From contig CM043969.1 in the NCBI GenBank assembly GCA_014529385.2, positions 26,925,946 to 26,989,945 on the forward strand: a DNA stretch of 64,000 bases, read 5' to 3'. The notes beneath the pieces are model-generated. The model searched no databases. It was given only the letters and a program-made list of their open reading frames with translations, and was not told the DNA's origin. The position numbers and the translations under genes are program-made. The stretch is from Adiantum capillus-veneris (lineage: Eukaryota > Streptophyta > Polypodiopsida > Polypodiales > Pteridaceae). Below, in pieces: positions 41,995 through 54,467 of this stretch; within the stretch, counting starts at the first letter, position 1; each line of letters opens with the position of its first letter.

Positions 41995-43738
41995 CTGGTG
42001 GTTCACGGAGGGCCCCCAAATCTGAACCCCATAGAGCATAGCTGAGCCACTAGAGTGTCCAAAAGCCACAGCTTTGTTCGAGGTTCTTGAAACTGAACCC
42101 GCAAACACATCTTCTCCAATCCTCCCAAGGTTGCATAAGCTCTCATCAATCTAGTCTCAGGTGCTCTCCTCAATGAAAACGCCGGTCCATTGAAGACTAC
42201 CCCAAGATAGATAGGTGTATGCATTTGTATACTCCACCATCTCCTGGCCATATGTAAGAGTAGATGCTGACCTCCTGACCCACTAAGGTGTGGTGCCAAA
42301 CACCATAACCTTGGTTTTCCCCAAGCTAACATACAATCCACTATCGTGGGCATGTACAAAGCATCTAAATGATGTTGCATCTCCTCTGGTTAGTCGGAAA
42401 TGAACACAATATCATCAAAATATAACAATAGTAGGAACCATGTACCTGCCAATAGTGCTCCCCGACCACCATCTCTGTCAATGTAGTGAACAATCTCATC
42501 CACATACATGTCAAATAGTGTAGGAGAGAGAAGGCAACCCTGTTTCACCCCAATAGTGGAGTGAACCAAATCAGAATTTCCCTTTGTAGTGCATACATTC
42601 CCCCAATCAACTCTTTGGGTATCCCCATCTCCTACAGTCTGCGCATCAATCTAGCTCTGGACACAGTATTGAAGGCTTTGCGGAAGTCCACAAAGCAACA
42701 ATAGAGCCGTCTCTCACGTGATCTCCCCTTCTCAATAATGGCTCTGAGTGTCCGAATATGATCAAGAGTAGAGAAACCTCTCGTGAAAACCCGCCTGTCC
42801 TACTTTCCGTACACCCTCCTGTTGCTCAAGAATGGATGCGTACATTGTACAACCGTGCCAATGTGTGTCCAATCATGATAATGTGGTAGTTCCCAGGCTC
42901 CATAGGGTCCCCTGACTTGAAGATAGGTACGATCGTGGACAAACTCCAAGTATCAGGTAGGCCCTCGCACATGGCATGATTGAACATCACTGCTAGAAGC
43001 TCTACAAGAAAATTTCTGGCATGTATAAAATGCTATGCTACCAGGCCATCGTGATCATATGCTCTCCTAGTCTTCATCCTCTCAATGGCTTTCTTTACCA
43101 TCTCGGCGGTAAAGAAAGCACATGTGTGTAGGCATGGCTCTGGCAATCTAGAAGAGGTGGCTGCCCCGAGATTGTGTAGAGAGATGATGCATATTGACCC
43201 CATACCTTCATAAAGGTGATGCCCGGTGGGGGAGAGTGCTCATGGAAGAGTCGCAATGCTTCGCTTGAATCTTGGCTCAAAAACAACTCATATAAATCTT
43301 TCTCTAGCCGAGCTAGAAACGCCCTCTTCTTCCATCGTACCAAACGTTGAGAAGCAATCCGTGACTGCCTGTGAGTAATGACTCCTAGAAGTACCTCCCT
43401 CTGAAGTCGGGCTCTGGTCTCTGTGCACTCCTCATCATACCACCTATTTTGGGGTGTGCTCCCAAAACGTCGTCGTTGCCTAGGCTCAGTGTGTGAGTAT
43501 GCCTCTAGTGCTGCATCATGTAGTGTCTCTGTCATTATATAGGTGAGCTCCCCTAAAGGTTTCCCTAGATCCTCTATGCATAAACGTCTGTAGATACCAT
43601 CTATGTAGACATAACCAATATCTGAAGTAAAACTGTATTGGGTGCGTAGGTGTCTGTGCCAATCGAGTTGTGCTGAACTGGAATGAGACGGGAAACGTGA
43701 GGAGAGCATGATCTACTGCTACCCCAATAGTCTTGCGC
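41995..43738 (-). pseudogene. LINE-IV: fragment of the LINE-I family ORF2
   Basis: Minus strand, from the EN end (GVAVDHALLTF, about 43720) through PQNRWYDEEC (about 43440), RLFHEHSPPPG, GLPDTW, the RT with LYFDDIVF (about 42400), to FQEPRTKLWL (about 42090). Motifs match LINE-I point by point. Stops and frameshifts are frequent. It starts inside EN, directly joined to gypsy gag sequence at 43739, and ends at the copia fragment. Confidence 0.87.
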
Positions 43739-44200
43739 CCGGGACTGTAAAGTCTTGAATAGAGGGTATGAAACTGGGGAAGCTTGGCCACCAGAGACTT
43801 TGTTCTGGTCATGAGCTCTGCAAAAGTTTCAATTGGCTGGAGCATCAGGTTTGCCAACTCATCCAGGACCTTCTCTTGGAAGTCCCCTGGCCTGAAAGCT
43901 TCACAAAACTGTTGTTGCAAAGTGGCCCAAGTTGCAAAGTGGTTCTCTGCAAATTGTCTGTACCACATGTCTGCTAAGCCATCCAAGGTAGATGGAAAGA
44001 GTACCAAATAAGCATGTTCTCGATTAAGACAACGACCTCTACAGAGAGATACAAATCTCCTTGCATGGTCGTCTGCATCTTGTGAGGAGAGTCCCTTGAA
44101 AGTAGGAAACTTAATGTTTACCTTGGCCAAAACACTGGTCAACGCCTCCATGGCCTCTTGCTCAGGAGCCCGTTGCTCAATAGCTTACTATAACAAAATG
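43739..44200 (-). pseudogene. gag: Gypsy gag (capsid) fragment of another family
   Basis: Minus strand: KFPTFKGLSSQDADDHARRF (about 44090), YLVLFPSTLDGLADMWYRQF, and WATLQQQFCEAFRPGDFQEK (about 43910), the classic retrotransposon gag pattern (PF03732 type). It differs from the gag of Elements A and B. The frame continues without a stop into LINE-IV endonuclease sequence, giving one 211-residue chimeric open frame (43516-44151) that includes junction GRKTIGVAVDHALL. Confidence 0.85.
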
Positions 44201-44753
44201 GGAGAGAGCTTTACTGGGGAAGGTGCCCTGGAAGATGTAGAACCGGTGGAGGAATGGATGATGTCGTATGTGGAGGTATGGGTGATGAGGTTGGTGGACT
44301 TCTACTAGGTACCAAGGGTTGATGCCTTCTGTGGTAGTGCTTTAGAGGACTCGGTAGTGCGCTTTGACGCTCTAATGACCGCCTTGTATGTGTCATGCAG
44401 TAACCACAAACCCAACCAAGCTTTGGGCAAGAAGACTTTTAACAGGTGAACACCGGTCTAGACTCTACTAGACCAGTAGACCAAGGCGAGTGACTAGACC
44501 ACCTGGCTGGACCAGGCACGAGGAAAGACTAGACGAGGACGAGAGCTGGTTGGACCAGGGTGAGAGAGGACCAGACCAGCAGGGCGAGAGAGTAGGTCAG
44601 CTAGACTAAGCTGTCTAGGGTGAAACTGGACTAGACCAGCAGGCTGCACTGTGCAAGGTGAAGTAGGCGAGGCTAGGTAAACCAAGCTAGCTCCTTGATT
44701 TGTAACTCAACAAAGAGTGAGACTTCAGTTGAGGTCCCACCGGGCGTGCCAAA
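44201..44753 (-). other. Leader and gag start of the same gypsy, with PBS-like site
   Basis: Contains Ser/Pro/His-rich frames of no clear domain and repetitive ACTAGACC-type words (44459-44690). Next to the LTR the minus strand reads TTTGGCACGCCCGGTGGGAC (44729-44748), a sequence I recall from the leaders of plant gypsy elements of the Tat type; treat the clade as tentative. Confidence 0.5.
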
Positions 44754-46478
44754 AATGAGAGCACCTGTAGCGCGTGCTCTCTACAGCGGGTGCTCCTCAA
44801 TGCAATGTGTGTGACATCTTACTCAAAACAGAATGAAAACACAGGAAACAATAGATAACAGCTAATCAACACAGAGACACAACAACAGACTAGAACATAT
44901 CATATGGACTTGACTATCTCAAAGAACCGATACAGACTCTGGCGTGGCAGCACACTCAGCTCCAGCCCAGAACTCACGGGTACTCACGGGTACAATGGGG
45001 GTGTCGAGGCTCAGATGTGCAGGGATGGTGCAGACGTGCTGTGTATAAACTCACTACTTTAGACGACGACGCAGGACCATATATGAAGAAGATGATCGTG
45101 ATGATCCAATAGCTACTACTCATATGTCCCACCATAAAGAGCCACCAACGGCTCATAAATGCCAGCCATCTAAGTCTATCTCCAAATTGAGTGGTGGTGG
45201 TGACCTAGCCACGATGTGCACTAGACCACCGTCCGTATCCATGCCACGTGTCACTGCCCAGCCCAGAGAGTCCGTCCAGTGTGGACCAGACCAGACCAAC
45301 TGTACTAACTGTGTGTCCTGTGAAAGTGACACTGTAGCCTGCTACATAGGTTACTTATACTTCACTTTCAAGGGAAACTAAACTGAACTGAATGAAAGAG
45401 AGAGACACAAAGAGAGAGAAAAGTGAGACGACACGGCATGTGGAGTCCCAACCACCCTCAGGGGCCTCCTTGCTCTGTTGCTGGAGCAAGTACTTGCTTT
45501 ATTACTTGCACAAATTCTGATACAATGACCAAATGTTGAGATGCTAACGGGTACTTGATGCTGCTGATGCTGGGTATTATTGAGCAGGTGACGGGTATTG
45601 CGGTAGGTGCTAATGGGTTCTATTGGAGATGCTTGGTACTGTGATGACGATGACGTTGACGACGAGACTATGGCCTGGTCTGCTATCGCCGAGGACAGTG
45701 ATGGCTGAAAAATTGAAAATGTTGGTTCTGCTGGCTGATCTAGAAATGCTGCAGAACCGCAAGGGTTGATCGTTGAATTCAGGGGTCTTAGAGCTGCAAA
45801 ATGCTGGTGGGAGAGGGCGAGTGAAAACGCTAATGGTTGTTGGGTACTGCTGAGAAGAGGGTGCTATCGATACTACTTCGTCTTCTGCCTTCTCTAGCGC
45901 CCAAAGGGCTTCTTTTAAGGTCTTTGAGGGCCAGTCACAAGGATACTCTATTTCTTGGACTGTATACTAGTGCAGATCTTACGAGCTTTAGTGTGTATTT
46001 GTTTGTACAATGGGGTTTCCCACTCACGGGTTGGCGAGAAGTTAAAACGCTCAGGAAGTGATGGTGACTTCCGGCAAGTGGTATGTTATGTTGTAGCACA
46101 AAAGGAACTCGGTGCTGACAACACGATAGTGACAATGTACATTGTGGATGATTCTCTTATAGAACAAGATATATGACAAGTTGGACCCTGGAGAGTGCAA
46201 TTTAGAAACCGTATTTGAGCCTGCTTTTTACAGTTGTTGTCACGTGCACACGTCACTTGCGCTATGTAGACAAGCTTCTGCTACAGTCTAGCGTCAATTT
46301 TAGCTTAGGACCTAGCCTATCACCCTTGTGAGCCTCTAGAAGTACCTGCATGATCAAGCAGGTCATAGTTGCATACCCTCACTTGCACAATTAAGTCACT
46401 TAAGCATAAAGGCATATGAACAGTCACTTAAGTCATTTATTAACAAGTGACTTTGACATCAGACTGACCTATGATTAG
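44754..46478. repeat. LTR-derived sequence, limits unclear
   Basis: TGAGAGCACCTGTAGCGCG (44755) is a plausible LTR edge. Around 45380-45445 the order ACTGAACTGAATGAAAGAGAGAG, GACGACACGGCATGTGGAG recalls the outer part of Element C's LTR, but the shared box does not follow. No coding frame. The right limit and the number of elements are not resolved. Confidence 0.4.
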
Positions 46479-46705
46479 ATGTTCCCATATCAGATCCTTC
46501 CTAGAGTGCAACGGGAGGCCATTAGAGTAGTCGGCTCTCATGGAAAGCGTCGTCGTGTTGATCCTCGTTTCTCTTCAAAGGATGCTACCCTATGGAGACT
46601 TTGGGTGTGGGAAGGTCGTCCCCTATTTGAGCTTTATTGGGACCCAGGTGAGTGGCATTGGCCTCACTCCGACCCTCTATTGTTGAAGTCTCCACCAACA
46701 ATTCA
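46479..46705 (+). pseudogene. L1-type LINE post-RT fragment
   Basis: Plus-strand frame with LWRLWVWEGRPLFELYWDPG and EWHWPHSDPLLL, a pattern seen after RT in L1-type ORF2. It runs into an endonuclease segment of opposite orientation. Confidence 0.55.
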
Positions 46706-47182
46706 AGAGTCTACAACTGGCAAGGCATCAGAGATCTGGGACCAAAAACAAGCTCGTTCTCTCGCAGTAACAGGAGCATAAATGGACATAAAACCAATCA
46801 AGGATTCCCCAATCTGGATAGCCACATACATAGCTCGCCCTGGAACAAGAATGCGATGTTGCCTGATAGGACTCACGTAGCGAGCTCCCACAGAAATACA
46901 TACACCACAGCTGTTAGAACTTAGAGTTCTGACCCAATGCTGGAGACCAAGAAGTGCGCGATTCAACGTACAAGAGTTCAATAAAGGCTGCTCCAGCTTA
47001 TGCTCTTGAATCAACAGAATATCCACATTTCCTACTATATGTCTGTCGATCTCTCTTTTGAGTCTAGACGGTCGCGAGCCTATTGCACTGCTAGTCCGCA
47101 ATCCATTTACATTCCAAGATAATACATGTAGATCCATGTCAAAGAACCACAAGAAGTTACATATCTCTGTACAGATCTCCAA
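46706..47182 (-). pseudogene. L1-type LINE endonuclease fragment
   Basis: Minus strand from 47146: MDLHVLSWNVNGLRTSSAIG (Asn motif), VDILLIQEHK (Glu motif), GRAMYVAIQIGESLIGFMSI and YAPVTARERACFW, without the D-x-N and S-D-H motifs. Similar to LINE-A's endonuclease and uninterrupted by stops over this length. Confidence 0.83.
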
Positions 47183-48130
47183 CCAGAAAGCTGATACATA
47201 TTGCTGTAAAAATCTCCAAAAACCTCAGCGTCAAAGTATATATACATATCAGCGACGTTGTCTCTTGTAACTAATCAGCTCTAGTGATTTTGCCTTGGGT
47301 GGAAGACAAAGAATTCTCTGCCTGGGTGCAAAATATTCTACATCAACCAACAAGCTATATACATCCTGCTATGAGCATGACATCGCCTGACTCACTCTCT
47401 TCAAACCCCAATTACACATAGAACGTGGGAGCATAAATGGGTCTGGTAGGTAAAACACAATAGGAAGGCAAAAGCATCTGTCTGTGTCAAGCCAATCCAA
47501 TGCTGTAACGCATGCAGTAAACTGCGCAGACAACAGTGTGGCAGAACTACTATCACCTAGCCAGGCTTGCAATGCATAATAGTATGATGGTGCACAAAAT
47601 GCAAGACAGAATCTGGCGTCCAAGTCTCTAACCTTGAGAAAGGCAAGAAGAAAGATAGCAACAGAGTGGACACTTCTCTTATCAACTGGGGACCAGAAGG
47701 AGGCTGAGCCTCTGTAACATATATACTCTGATCATGAAAGGTCCGAGCTCACCGGCGCTACTCTCTGCTCTCTCAACACCCCAAATAACCGACCAATTGA
47801 AAAACTCTCTAGAAACATGGCGAGGATGAGGAGGAAGAGGAGGTGGAAGAAGTGGCTGATTTGTGGCAGAAACAGTAGCGAGAGTCTGGAAGGGGCTGCA
47901 CAAGTAGAGACTGTGGATCTGGCTGCATAGCGATGGCTCACTTGCAGATAAAGCAGGAGGTGGCAAGGCTGGAGCTGCGGAAGCTGAAAGTGGCAAGGGT
48001 GGAGCTGACAAGGCTGGCAGAGGGGAAAAAGTGCTAGCATTTGACGGACTAGGAGGTAGCTGGGTCGCAGGCACCTGAGAAGCGGGAGCCGATTGGCACC
48101 TGAGAGAAGGTGGAGGCGCTTGCCCTGCCC
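47183..48130 (-). other. Region upstream of the endonuclease fragment
   Basis: Two minus-strand frames (47369-47623; 47682-48134, Pro/Ala/Ser-rich) are open but match nothing I know. Position suggests an ORF1 or 5' region of the same LINE. Confidence 0.4.
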
Positions 48131-48740
48131 GCATCTTTTCTATGAGGGCTCAGCCACAGATCCAGCCTTCATGCTTACCTCGACTCGTTATCGGCGAGGG
48201 ACTTTGGCTATGATACCACATATTGCTTGGCAGGGGGATTCTCAGACACGTGACGAAGTTTTTTCAGTCATCACTAGTATTACACTATGGAATGTTTGGA
48301 GAGCTCGTTGTCTTCACATTCTCAGTGCGGCTCCACAGCTCCTTCAAGATATCCTCACTGCCATTTGGCTGGACATCATTCACACCCTGATTTGGCAGTG
48401 GGATTCTTCCTCAGGTACATCTCGAGCAGCCGAGGCTCGCCGATTTGCCTTCCTTTGGCGTTGGGCTCGATCCCCACTCTTCTTCACACTGACAGGTGGT
48501 CAGATTACGTGGCATTATGCCCCTCCTCAGTGGTTTCTCCTCCACTCATCACACCAACCACCATGAGATTGTCCTAGTCGAGTAGTCACTATAGTGCATG
48601 CCTACCTCTAGTAGCTTGGCACCTCTAAGAAGGCTGGGTAGGTGTTATGTCCCGCTTCAGGAGAGGGGATCTATGAAGGATCTACCCTTTTGCTCATTGA
48701 AAAAAGGTTTTTTATGTCAAAAACTATTCAACTAATATTT
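48131..48740 (+). pseudogene. LINE C-terminus and 3' untranslated region
   Basis: Frame ending near 48566 includes ITLWNVWRARCLHIL and RRFAFLWRWARSPLFF, the W-N-x-W-x-x-R pattern common at the end of plant L1 ORF2. About 170 bases of non-coding sequence follow. With the inverted endonuclease piece before it, the arrangement fits a 5'-inverted LINE insertion. Confidence 0.65.
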
Positions 48741-48761
48741 TGTCCAATGGTAGGCCACTGA

Positions 48762-49081
48762 TTGTATGACCTTGTTGATATTGCTAGGTACATTTTGTTG
48801 CAGGATCCATTGGCGTTGCATTACTTCCACATCATTGCAACAGTCGAAAATCATCAAGAATATGTCACGATTTTAGATGAGATGGAAGCAAGATGGGCAG
48901 CTTGGGAAGAGCTGTATTTGGAGGCATACACACCCGGGTATGATATTGAATTATTTCACACATGGAAAAATGGCAAACACTACTTTTGATATCTTTTATT
49001 ATTGTATGCAGAGTTCCTCAGGTGGTGTTCCGTCCGGGTGCTCCTGGATTTGTGATTCTAAACGAGCAATAGACTCTCCAA
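48762..49081 (+). other. Unrecognised small coding-like segment
   Basis: A 75-codon frame (48762-48989; MYDLVDIARYILLQDPLALH, EEMEARW-like acidic part, AYTPGYDIELFH) has balanced composition. A polypyrimidine-like stretch and GTATGCAG (about 49011) could be an acceptor for a second segment reading VPQVVFRPGAPGFVILNEQ, then TAG. I do not recognise the protein. It may be a captured host gene piece or chance; the CT tract starts 10 bases later. Confidence 0.3.
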
Positions 49082-49087
49082 ATGTAG

Positions 49088-49091
<4 letters not shown>

Positions 49092-49147
<56 letters not shown>

Positions 49148-49405
49148 GCGAGCAGGCAGGCAGCTCAGGCGAGTGGCGAGGGGCGAGCAGGCAGGCAGCT
49201 CAGGACGAGTGGCGAGTAGGCAGCTCAGGCGAGTGGCGAGCAGGCAGCCCGGGACGAGGGGCGAGGAGCGAGGGGCGAGTAGGCAGCCCAGGCGAGCGGG
49301 TATTCTCTCTCTTTCCTGCAACGAGCAAGCAGACAGGAAGCCTCTCATGCTGTAGACACAGCAACGCACCATCCCTGCGGTGCAGCCACAGCAGCTTCAC
49401 GTGCT

Positions 49406-49451
<46 letters not shown>
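49092..49451 (+). repeat. Two (TC)n tracts around a GC-rich block
   Basis: (TC)n at 49092-49145 and 49408-49451. The block between has repeats of GGCGAGCAGGCAGGCAGCTC and GAGTGGCGAG. It resembles the first bases of the LINE-I 5' region (CGGCGAAGGGCGAGCTGGGC), which follows the second tract, so the pair may be 5' monomers. Confidence 0.75.
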
Positions 49452-49453
<2 letters not shown>

Positions 49454-49752
49454 CGAAGGGCGAGCTGGGCTAAGGACGAAGGGCGAATGGCGAGCTGCTA
49501 GACCTGGGCTTGGTGACGAGGGTGAGGCCAACCAAGGCGAAGGCGAGACCTCTGCTGGTGAGGGCCTTGGCTCAGAGCTCACTTTGTTCTTCTCTCCCTC
49601 TCTCAGATGGACCAACCAGCCGAGGATGGTGATGCAAGTGGCTTCACCACCCCACAAAAAATGAAAGCAACATTCAAGCGGAGGAACATAGATAGTATAC
49701 TCTCGCCAAGCTCTCTGTGGGTAGGGAAAACAGTCAGAGTCCAAGATGATTA

Positions 49753-50727
49753 ATGATGGAGAGGGTTCAAGTGATGATTAAATCTGAGCTCAGCTTTATG
49801 AGCGATGACATCAGCAAAGAGATGTACACAAACGCAGAGAGTTATAAGAATTCTATGTATGCAGATATGAGGAAAGAATTGGATAAAGCGATGCTTGGAA
49901 AGCATGATAAGATGTATCTATCTGTCAAAGGAGATATGCAGGCTCTAATGCGGGCAGAAGTGAATGTAATGGAATGTATTATGCAGAAAAAGTTGGATGA
50001 GGCAATTGCAAGCTTCGAATCTTGGAAAACCAATGTGGAAAAGTGCATGAAGGAAAAAGATGCAGTGATTGAAGAGCTTAAAGGGGAACTTGCAGCTTGC
50101 AAAATTATGCCCAAAACGGAGGGGGGAAATCAGCCCTCGATGTTAAAGGAGCTCGAAGATATTAAGGAGCAGGTGAAAACTCTGCGCAAAGGGGAAGAAC
50201 AAAACTCGAAAGAGGCTTCCTCATGGGCGGAGCACCTTTTTAAAACACAGGAGAAAGTTGACGAAGCAGAAAAATAGATTGAAGGTGCAAAGAAAGGGAA
50301 GGCCCCGATGCCAGAAGCCGCACAGACTTCTACCATCATCAATATGACCATTGAGGAGGAACAGAAGAGGAGGACTAGAGCCCTCCATGTGGAAAATGTA
50401 GAAGAAGAAGTGAAGGAACTCTTGCAGCGCATGGGCATCCCGGAACCTATGCACACAGGTGCTTGGACAGTAGGAAAGAAGGGAATGGATGAGAAGGGAA
50501 ACGTCAAAGAGAGAGCACTTATTTTGCGTTTCCCGACCTTGGACACAAGGAAGGAATTCCTGAAGAAGAGACCAACACTTAAGAAAACTGGAATATTTAT
50601 GGGGGATGACCTTACTTTAGCACAAATAGCACATATGCAAGAGTTGATCAAGGCAGCAAGGGAGAAGGGAAAAATTGCCTTTTATAGAGGAGGGAAAGTA
50701 GTGGTTTTGGAAAGACGCACAACATGA
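49753..50727 (+). pseudogene. LINE-I ORF1: coiled coil and RRM-like RNA-binding protein
   Basis: One frame from ATG 49753 to TGA 50725-50727, with a TAG at 50275 where LINE-III has TGG (Trp). A short frame from ATG 49607 ends in TAA overlapping this ATG (TAATG). Residues 1-180 have heptad-like charge patterns; a later part (RALHVENVEEEVKELLQRMG, ERALILRFPTLDTRKEFLKK, IFMGDDLTLAQ) resembles the RRM and C-terminal part of L1 ORF1p-like proteins. It would bind and chaperone element RNA. No CCHC knuckle. Confidence 0.8.
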
Positions 50728-53700
50728 CGGTGCGAGACATATGGGACCATACTCCGGATGGCGGCATGGAATTGCAATGGATCATATAGGCTGGATGTGG
50801 GTGCTTTTGAGGATAGCTTCAGGGATAGAGACATTGTCTTTTACTCAGAGACACATCAGAAATCTGGACAGTTGATGCCAAGTGTGACTGGTTATTTATG
50901 GGAGACTGCTTGTCGGCCAGACGCTAGATCCCAGCATGGGAGTCGAGGTTCAGGAGGGGTAGCAGTCTTATTCAAGGAGGAGTTGCAGCCGCTATTACAG
51001 ATTGTCCGGAGAGATGACCAGGCGAGATACATGTGGGTGAGATTGAGAGCTGAGACAGGCAGATTCTTATACATTGCTATATGTTACTTTCCCCCTAGCA
51101 CATGAGTCTATACCTCACCTAGAGGGAAATCCCCTTTCTCTATACTTGATGATGACATATGGGAGTTCTCTAGAGATGGAGATATCATTCTCTTGGGAGA
51201 CTTTAATGCCAAGACGGCCAACTCCCAAACGGTATTTTATGATACCTCGGAGGAGATGCTTAGAGAGATGGATATATCGGAGATGAGGCTCGACAGGCAC
51301 TCACAGGATAGAGAGCACACAGAGTATGGGAGATATCTCATGGAGATGACTACTACGCATGGTCTGGCCATACTTAATGGTCTAGAGATTTTTCCTTCGT
51401 TTGGGGGATTCACATGCTTTCCACACAGACATGGGGCCAGTACAGTGGACTATGTCATGACTTCACCGAGCTTCATCTCTAATATTCAGGATCTCAGTGT
51501 GGGTCCTAGGCTTGTTGGAGTAGCAGTTGACCATGCTCTTCTGACTTTTTTAGTCTCTTTCCAGTATAGTGCCTCTCAGAGACAACGGAGGATTGCACAC
51601 ACACGGTATACTTTTACTCCAGAGACGGACTCAGTTTATGTGGAAGAGATTTACAGACGGATGTGGGCAGCCGAGCCTGTATATACCGTGGAGGAGATCA
51701 CCACTTTATTGACGGAGATCTTGCATGGGGCAGCAGCAGAGGCATACCCACACACTCAACCAGATCAGAGAAGTTCTGGGAACATGCCTCAGAATAGTTG
51801 GTATGATGAGGAGTGCAAAGAGATGAGAGTTCAGATTCAGAGCGAGCTTATACTTGGAGTCATTACATATAGACAGTCTCGGATTGCCCTTCGGCATTTA
51901 GTGCGACGGAAGAAGCGGGCCTTCTTAGCCCAGATGGAACATGATTTGTATCAGCTCTTTTTGAGTCGAGATTCAGGTGAGGCCTGGCGTCTCTTCCATG
52001 AGCACTCACCTCCTCCAGTGATTACTTCTCCTGAGATTTGGGGTCAGTACGCAGCATCATTATATACAGTACCTGGGCAACCACCATTACCAGACCCTCT
52101 AGAGCCATGTCCAGCCACTAGTACCTTCTTTACCACTGAGATGGTGAAGAACGCCATTGACAGGATGAGGACTAGGCGAGCATATGATCATGATGGTTTG
52201 GTGGCAGAGCACTTGATACATGCTAGCGATTTACTGTCAGAGGTTCTTGCAGGGTTGTTTAACCGTGTCATGTGTGAGGGACTACCCGAGTCCTGGAGGT
52301 TATCTACAATTGTACCTCTTTTCAAGGCAGGGAACCCCACGGTGCCAGGGAACTACTGTACTATTATGATAGGGCACACATTGGCACGGTTGTATGCATC
52401 CATTCTTAAACAGCAACTGAGTAAATGGGCAGAAAATGAGGGCATACGAGCAGCAGGACATGCTGTATTCAGGAGGGGTTTCTCCACTTTGGACCATATT
52501 CTTACACTCGAGTCATTATTGAGGAGGGTCGGGCAAATGGGAGACGGATGTATTGTTGCTTTGTGGACTTCCGCAAAGCATTTGACACAGTGTCGAGGGC
52601 CAGATTGATGCACAGGTTACTGCAATTGGGAGTACCCACAGAGATCATATGGGGGATCATGGCTTTATACGGCTCAGTGACTGGGCAGGTACGCACCCTT
52701 GAGGGGATTTCTGACATTGTTCATTCCACTATAGGAGTGAAACAGGGGTGTCCTTTGTCCCCTACACTTTTTGGTATGTATGTAGATGAGGTCTCTGACT
52801 ACATTGACAGAGAGGGTGACAGAGGCGCTCAGCTAGCAGGGACATGGATCCCTTTATCATTATATGTTGATGATATTGTATTAATATCAGAGTCGCCAGA
52901 AGGCATGCAGAGACAGTTGGATGCATTGCACAACTTTGCAGAGGATAGTGGACTGTTTGTGAACCTTGGTAAAACCAAGGTTATGGTGTTTAACACCGCA
53001 CCACAGTGGGTCAAGAGATCGGCACCTACACTCGTATATGGTCAGGACACTGTGGAGTACACAGATGAATATACATAGCTGGGGGTGGTATTCACGGGAC
53101 CGAGGTTTACCTTGAGGAGAGCAACAGAGGCTAGACTGTCGAGAGCCTATGCGGCATTGGGAGGGCTGGAGAGGATGTGTTCGTAGGTTCCGTTTGAAGA
53201 ACCACGAACAAAGCTATGGCTCTTTGATACTTCGGTTGCTTCAACTATGCTTTATGGGGTCCAGGTCTCGGGACCATCTGTGAATCATGACAGTTGGAGG
53301 AACATGGAAAGACCCTTGCTATTTATGATAGCGCGGATGATTAGAGCCAAGGCCTCCGTACCACATGCGATTATTCGAGCGGAGGTAGCCGCCCCTCCTA
53401 TAGAGATTGAGACTCTTACCAGATCAGTGTCCTTTATGCACAGTCTATGGGATACACATAGAGGCAGATATACTAGATTGGCTCTTGAGTCCTCTAGACA
53501 GTTAGCGATGCAGGGAGACGCATCATGTTGGTATGCGCAGATGACCTCATGGTTTCAGAGGCATGGTCTCAGCATGGATAGATTGCCTCCTTTTTAGTAT
53601 TCCTTGGATGCACCCTCCCTGACAGTCACACGAACGGAGATCACTAGACTCATTCGTCAGGATCTTATAGGGCACGAAGATGGCTTTCTATAAAGAGCAT

Positions 53701-54303
53701 CTTCTCCAACTTTCGGGAGATGGGTTTGTGACTCGTCCGAGCTACATGGACACTCATTTGTCTTATGGTCTACGATGTGCTATTGGTCAGATTCGCACAT
53801 CCTCACACCAGCTGGAGATTGAGACGGGTAGATTCAAAGGGAAACCACCGGAGTCTAGGATATGCCAACTATGTGGTAGAGAGCCAGAGACAGAGCTACA
53901 CTACATATGCCACTGCACTGTGTATTATGAGATACTAGGGCACTTCCATTGCTTATTTAGGGAGGGTTTTGGACCCCTAGCTAGAGTCATGAGGTACCAA
54001 GATCAGAGATGCCTTGGCTTATATCTACTTGAGTTACACCGATATAGAGATAGTCTGTTGAGAAGACATGGAGTACGAGAGTCACAGAGACAGATCACAG
54101 ACTTCTTTGGATCGAGGGAGCCAGGAGACCAACCAACAGCACAGTGTTGTACCCGCATTCATACCAGAGGCACCCTCATTGACAGGGCGACTGAGCTCGG
54201 GAGATCGAGACGACCACGACCGAGACACAGGAGCACACTCCATCGGCGGAGACTCCAGCAGAGGATCAGAGGCATTCTAGCACGACACCTAGATTGTCAT
54301 TGA
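50728..54303 (+). pseudogene. LINE-I ORF2: endonuclease, RT, C-terminal zinc motif
   Basis: Open in ORF1's frame after its TGA. EN: AAWNCNGS, YSETH, RGSGGVAVLF, LLGDFNAK, GVAVDHALL. RT: CTIMIGHTLARLYAS (about 52355), CCFVDFRKAFDTV (about 52552), GVKQGCPLSPTLFGMYVDE (about 52737), SLYVDDIVLIS (about 52857), VNLGKTKVMVF. C-terminus: CQLCGREPETELHYICHC (about 53865), CCHC type. Damage: TGA 51103, frameshift near 52545, TAG 53076 (Tyr in LINE-III), TAG 53184 (Gln in LINE-III), TAG 53595 (Gln in LINE-II), frameshift near 53600-53680. Ends TGA 54301. Confidence 0.9.
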
Positions 54304-54467
54304 GGGCCTATTCTACATTTTCACATTTCACACTTCATTTTCAGTTTTCATTTTTACTTTCAGTACTTTTTGTACTTGTACTTCAGACATTGTATTAGAT
54401 TCATCACTTTGTATTTGATGGTCTCATAGGTCATTTTGGCCTTTTGAAGACGTTAATATATCATTTC

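Noticed and set aside
49058-49744. Open frames rich in Ser-Leu or Arg-Glu repeats
   Set aside because: They are translations of (TC)n/(GA)n tracts.
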